From: Pardosa pseudoannulata
Lineage: Eukaryota > Arthropoda > Arachnida > Araneae > Lycosidae
Assembly (NCBI GenBank): GCA_032207245.1
Contig: CM063505.1
Location: 169,395,390 to 169,459,389 of the forward strand
DNA length: 64,000 nucleotides
Reading direction: 5' to 3'
Of the stretch, positions 59,870-64,000 are shown one piece after another. A program made the translations under genes and the position numbers. The number at the start of each line of letters is the position of its first letter. Position 1 is the stretch's first letter. Under the pieces are notes generated by a model that saw nothing but the letters and a program-made list of their open reading frames with translations, was not told where the DNA came from and made no database searches.

Positions 59870-61370
59870 CTTTCTGGCAGTAGTTAAAATATGTTTTTTT
59901 GTTAAAAACAGAAAGATATGATCTGCATTCAAACAGTATTCAGCTGAAGGTTTGGGTTTTTGGCAGGAAAGGGCATCAAAAACTGGTTTGAACTGTCAAA
60001 ATCTTACGAATAATATCAAATTTTAGATATCACATTACCTTTAAAGGGAGAAATTTATTTTCAAGCAAATATAAATGGTAATTTAATATTTAAATTAATT
60101 TTCAGTTTTAAAATGTATATTCATTAATTAGAACAATTACATTAAAAAAACTCATCTGGAAAATCTTATATTTTTTATACTTGAGTTACTATAATTATAT
60201 TACTTAAATTTATAGTAAATAATTTTTTCATAAAATTAGTACAGGAACTATGTTAAAGATCACTATTCAAATTTAAATTAACTAAGGGAATTTCCATTAT
60301 AAAACTTTTTTTACTGTTGATAAAGCATCAATTTTTAAATATTTACTTTTATGGTTTGAGATTCTTCTTGAAAAACAAATGGTTTATGATGATTTGTTAT
60401 GATGATGCAGATAAAATTGATAGATTAAAAAAATGTTTACCAGTGTATTTGGTATTGAAAAAAGGGAAATTTACAAACAAGAAAACAGCAAATTAGGTCA
60501 GTATTAGATAGATGTCAAAGTTGAATTCATTACAGGAGCTTAATTTTTTTTTTCCAAATGCATGTAATTTTACCCCACAAGGTACCACGAATTTGTAACG
60601 AGGTATTATATTAATGAAGAATGCATAAAAAAATCAGAAGGAAGTGTAGCCACTTTATGATGCTCTATAATATATTGTTGAATTTTTCTAGTAGAATGTA
60701 GCTAAATATTTAAGTGCTGCATGACATTCAGACTCTTTGTATGTTACTGATCTTTAAAAGCAGAAGAAACAAGAAAAATGAATAATTGAAGTAAAAAGTA
60801 GGAAAGGGCTATCAAATGAGATAAAAATGTTACAAGCATAAAATTCAAGTAAAAACAAATAGTTAGCTTAAATAGAATAATTTGAGAAGTTAAAATGTTT
60901 AGCGTTTGGTTTAATGTTGTAATTCTTTCTTATGTCTATCTGCAAAAGGGAAATAAAAAAAATCTTAGTTTAATAATAAATTAGTACATATATTTTGTTG
61001 GATTTTATTAATTGAAAAATTTATTAACTTTTTAATAAATAAAAGCATATATTAAGATAATTTAGATAAAGTAAAGAAAAGGAACAGTTTTTAATCTCAA
61101 AAGCTCCTCCAGAAAATTTTTAAGTATTTTTTTAGATGAACTTTATAAGTTTATTTAATTCAGTATTCAAATTTCTTTCTGAAAGTTAATTAAATTTATT
61201 TTTTAACTAAGTTGATATGCATTATATTATGTGTTATCCCAATTATCTCATCCCAATATTTGATGTGCTTTTAAAAGCTTCCAATTCATTTATGCTAAAA
61301 TGGCCATCGTTAAACTATTGAATTATATAAAAAGTTATATGTTCTTTATACATTTATAATACATATGTAT
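59870..61370. other. AT-rich non-coding stretch
   Basis: Not homologous to the array units. No gene is seen. Confidence 0.5.
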
Positions 61371-61614
61371 ATTTGCTCTTAATAATAAGCTTGATTTATT
61401 TTTAACAATTTGCATTCGACAAGGACACTTAAGCGAAAATAACAGCTACAGTGATTTTAAAAGTAAATTTATGGAAGTATATATATAGTAAAGTAAATAT
61501 ATATTATTTTAGTAATAATCGGGATGCAAATTCAAATTTTCGGTTCTTTCCCAAGCGAAACAGTTAAAACTTTCTTGGTTTCCATTACAGTTCTTTTCAT
61601 GATACAAAACTAAT

Positions 61615-61698
<84 letters not shown>

Positions 61699-61980
61699 AA
61701 ATATACATGTGTTTATGGTTTGTATCATAAAGAAAACTGCAATGGAAGCTTGGAGAAATATTTAGTTTTTTTGCCTAGAAAAAATAAGAATATTGAAATG
61801 AGTTAGTACCCTGATTATTACTTTAATATAAATACCTTAATTTTTTATACATTGTTTTATACTTTCGTAAATTTACTTTTATTTTTAAAATCACCGTAGC
61901 AGTTATTTTTGCCTAAGTGTTCTAATAGACTGCAAATTATTCAAATTATATTAAGCTAATTTATCAAGAACAAATAAACA
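61370..61980. repeat. Long imperfect palindrome with a (CA)n(TA)n(TG)n core
   Basis: Left arm about 61370-61650 and right arm about 61690-61980 are reverse complements. GATACAAAAC...(CA)n at 61600-61640 pairs with (GT)n...GTTTGTATC at 61680-61730. AAGTAAATTTATGGAAGTATA pairs with TATACTTTCGTAAATTTACTT. TTTGCATTCGACAAGGACACTT pairs with the 61905-61940 segment (described by position). The centre is a perfect CA-TA-TG microsatellite at 61615-61699. It could be a fold-back MITE or a replication-born hairpin. No coding content. Confidence 0.8.
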
Positions 61981-61984
61981 ACGT

Positions 61985-62285
61985 TTTGCAGGAGAATAGC
62001 ACGTCCTTTTACGATATAAAACATCTGAAATAGCACATCCTTTAGACATCTAAAAACATCTAAATCGCGTACCCTCCAAATCGAAATTGTCGCTCTTATA
62101 GACGTGCTATAGAGCGGCGCGTAGATTTCGTCGACGTCTTATGGATCTCAAGGAGAGCACACCTCGGAACTCCTATAGAGCTCCATACGACGCGACCTGG
62201 ATATTTTTCGACGTCTTATAGAGGAAGGAGTTTGTATGAGGTGAGGTATTATACACGTCTGATAGAGATCGATGTGTTGTTTGGG
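61985..62285. repeat. CpG-rich patch with a degenerate ~77-bp repeat
   Basis: CGACGTCTTAT recurs at 62132 and 62209 (77 bp apart), and related words (GACGTGCTATAGAG, CACGTCTGATAGAG, CTCCTATAGAGCTC) fill the segment. Its GC and CpG content stands out in AT-rich DNA. It replaces the missing 3' part of the truncated family copy next to it. Origin unknown. Confidence 0.55.
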
Positions 62286-62421
62286 ATGTACTATGGACTT
62301 TGCGCTCTGAATTTTGGAATTCTTGGATGGACTGTTCAGTTAAATGTGTTGGAAAGGCAAAGATACAAAGTGTCAAGCAAGACAAAAGAACCACAAAATT
62401 TGCTAAAGTAGTCATTTCCAT
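62173..62421 (-). pseudogene. IL-17-like copy truncated after the signal peptide region
   Basis: Homology to the family covers the signal peptide and the stretch F-P-T-H-L-T-E-Q-S-I-Q-E-F through V-H-S-T-S (about 62415 down to 62288). After that the frame continues for 35 codons in unrelated CpG-rich DNA and ends at 62173. All five cysteines are lost. The family register of 78 bp from TATA to ATG points to the ATG at 62415 as the original start, not 62421. Promoter and upstream DNA remain similar to the array genes. Any product would be a secreted short peptide; most likely a dead copy. Confidence 0.85.
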
Positions 62422-62492
62422 AAGAAACGATGAGCGGTCGTTGCAATGATTTTGATCTGAAAAGCAAGTGAGAATAGATGTTCTTTTTTACA

Positions 62493-62534
62493 GTATTTAT
62501 ACAATTCGAACAGTAGTTTCTTTCGGGAAATTTA
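62493..62534 (-). promoter_or_regulatory. Promoter of the truncated copy
   Basis: GTATAAATAC at 62502-62493 and GGGAAATTTA (plus strand, 62525-62534) 23 bp upstream, as in copies B and C. Confidence 0.55.
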
Positions 62535-62859
62535 AGGAAACGCGGAAAGATATCTTAACGTTGTTACTATTACGATTAAATGGTACGATAGAAAAACCAA
62601 CTTTTATCTCATTCTTCTACTTGTCTTTATTATCTCTCGGAAGGTCATGAATGAAATGAGTGGGAAGAAATGAAATGTTATTTTGTTTTATCTCACCGTC
62701 TTTTGGTAAGATAAGACAAAAAAAAAATCGGAGTACATATATGAGGTTTATTTAAATGTATCGAAAGAAAAATTATTAAAGTATTATTCTACACTAAATG
62801 TGTAATCTTTTGAGTACTTTTTAGTAAATATAAAGTATTTTTACTTGTTAGGATATTGG

Positions 62860-63030
62860 TGTGGAGCTCTGCGGTCAACTATTTTGCAACAGGAGGGCTA
62901 ATGAGACCGAAACCTAAAGCTTAATGCCGATTCCAAACATCTACGAACATCCATTCCACTGTAGGATTCGAACCCACGTACTCCGGTATCGAACACGTTC
63001 TCCCTAATTATTTGGTGATTGTTCGACATA
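62860..63030 (-). mobile_element. SINE family 2 with 10-bp target duplication
   Basis: Flanked by AGGATATTGG at 62850-62859 and 63031-63040. The minus-strand B box reads GGTTCGAATCC; the A box end is degraded. It sits upstream of the truncated family copy. Confidence 0.85.
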
Positions 63031-63377
63031 AGGATATTGGACAAATAAAATAGATGAAAATTATTTGCTTTAGCAGCTTTTCCGAATTCTTTTTCAGCTA
63101 TTTCCGGATTACATCGCTTTAACCCTCTAGCTGCGCATCCCGCGATTTCCACGGGCAACATAAATGTAGCAAAATTTGCGCAACCCGGGCAAGCATTTCA
63201 TTCATCTATTTAACTCTGCAACTCGCTCTTTCCCGTTTATTCTTTCATTTTGACTTTATTGTGATTTTTAATTGTTTATTTATCTTTAAACTAGCAGATG
63301 GCTTTAATTGTCCACATTTCTGCGAAATATAGAAGAATTTTTTGTAGCATTTTGAGCGCGCTGTTCATAGCTGAAAG

Positions 63378-63557
63378 ATGTCTGTCAGGAAGCGTTTCGC
63401 GAGTGATATAACCTATACTCTTGATGATATTTCCGCCATTGATAGCACTTCTGACTCTTCTTTCAAGTATATTGAAGATAGCTATAGCGAAACTGATGAG
63501 AATTTCTCGGATTCCTCTGCGAATAGTGATGAATCTGAAAATTTATTTTCTATTTAA
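63378..63557 (+). pseudogene. piggyBac transposase N-terminal piece
   Basis: An intact 59-codon frame starts M-S-V-R-K-R-F and continues as a Ser/Asp/Glu-rich stretch, the usual style of piggyBac transposase N-termini. It stops at 63555-63557. The domain with the catalytic Asp residues is absent downstream. Confidence 0.7.
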
Positions 63558-63679
63558 AATGTTCGACAGTGGTGCAAAATTGATATGCAAAATATTCCAC
63601 CAGCTACTGCTTCATTTCCTTTCCTTGGAAATCCTGGACTAAATTCCACTATGGAAAATGATGCAACTGTTTTGGACTA

Positions 63680-63948
63680 TTTTGAAGTTATGTTGCAAAT
63701 AATAGTAAAAGAGACCAACAGTACATGAGAGTAATAGACCCAGGAGACTAACTACTCGACATTTTGCTAGCCATATACACCCAAATCGCACGAAGAAAGA
63801 GCCTCTTAGATAGTGTGCTGTCTATTTTTAAAAAAACTGAAGGTGGAACAAAAAATTCGAAAAAAAGCCAGTTTGGTGCAAGGATTGCGAGGTAGTACTT
63901 TGCATCGAACCTTGTTTCGAAATTTATCATACAAGACTTCATTTCTAA
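63680..63948 (+). pseudogene. piggyBac transposase C-terminal remnant
   Basis: Broken frames hold F-E-V-M-L-Q-I-I-V-K-E-T-N (about 63680-63720) and, at 63874-63948, W-C-K-D-C-E-V-V-L-C-I-E-P-C-F then E-I-Y-H-T and a stop. The C-x2-C...C...C-F...H pattern is the zinc-binding Cys-rich end of piggyBac transposases. Stops and frameshifts separate the pieces, so it is non-functional. Confidence 0.8.
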
Positions 63949-64000
63949 TAAATGTTTTGTAAGTCTTTTGCATTTTTTAATTAGTATATACGTTTTGCTT

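Larger units (their letters stand above)
63119..64000 (+). mobile_element. Internally deleted piggyBac element (continues to window edge)
   Basis: It begins TTAACCCTCTAGCTGCGCAT at the TTAA of 63119-63122. It carries an N-terminal coding piece, a middle-to-C-terminal remnant and a Cys-rich C-terminus of a transposase, but lacks the catalytic core. The right terminus is not seen within the window. Confidence 0.8.

Overview
The window looks like nuclear DNA of an arthropod, most probably a spider or other chelicerate. This is inferred from high AT content, no operon-like gene packing, several tRNA-derived SINE families, piggyBac, hAT, Tc1 and mariner relics, many (TA)n/(CA)n microsatellites, and small TATA-driven genes ending in AATAAA. 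Species cannot be fixed from sequence alone.

The gene content is dominated by one family. I count seven apparently intact genes on the minus strand (14722-15204, 26653-27207, 32106-33131, 39357-39923, 50227-50793, 54585-55142, 58816-59382), one minus-strand copy with a one-base frameshift (45234-45811), one copy cut off after its N-terminus (62173-62421), and one decayed relative on the plus strand (about 18936-19424). Each intact single-domain copy encodes a secreted protein of about 160-188 residues: signal peptide, variable propeptide-like stretch, then a five-cysteine domain containing D-R-I-P-Q-x-L followed by a Cys, E-E-V/I-x-Y-x-(I/L)-P-(V/L)-L, and A-C-V. This layout resembles the IL-17 cytokine fold. 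The assignment is an inference from motif order, not from a search. The gene at 32106-33131 carries two such domains in tandem.

Layout: 1-2450 is a large inverted repeat. 2450-14580 is repeat-rich non-coding DNA: a 197-bp tandem array, SINEs, a GC-richer mobile-element patch, a probable solo LTR and a tandem array of about 460-bp units. 14722-15204 is the most divergent family gene. 15.2-26.4 kb holds piggyBac, MITE, SINE and segmental repeats, the decayed plus-strand relative, and a hAT element with a perfect 8-bp target duplication. 26.6-33.1 kb holds two older family genes separated by a Tc1 relic and microsatellites. 33.9-37.5 kb is LINE and other mobile-element debris. From about 39.1 to 59.9 kb the genes lie in a head-to-tail array of 4.2-5.9 kb units that duplicate gene, promoter and intergenic DNA together. 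The array ends in a long palindrome, a CpG-rich patch, the truncated copy, a SINE and a piggyBac relic.

Expression logic: seven of the eight minus-strand copies younger than the 14722 gene, including the truncated one, have a TATA box about 78 bp before the ATG and a Rel/NF-kB-like GG(A/T)AATTCC or GGGAAATTTT motif 22-30 bp further upstream. The copy at 54585 has lost that motif next to a mariner insertion. Six copies carry overlapping ATTTA pentamers in the presumed 3' UTR just before AATAAA, a feature of unstable cytokine mRNAs. Taken together this suggests an expanded, immune-inducible, secreted IL-17-like family under birth-and-death evolution. Whether it is described in any database could not be checked here.
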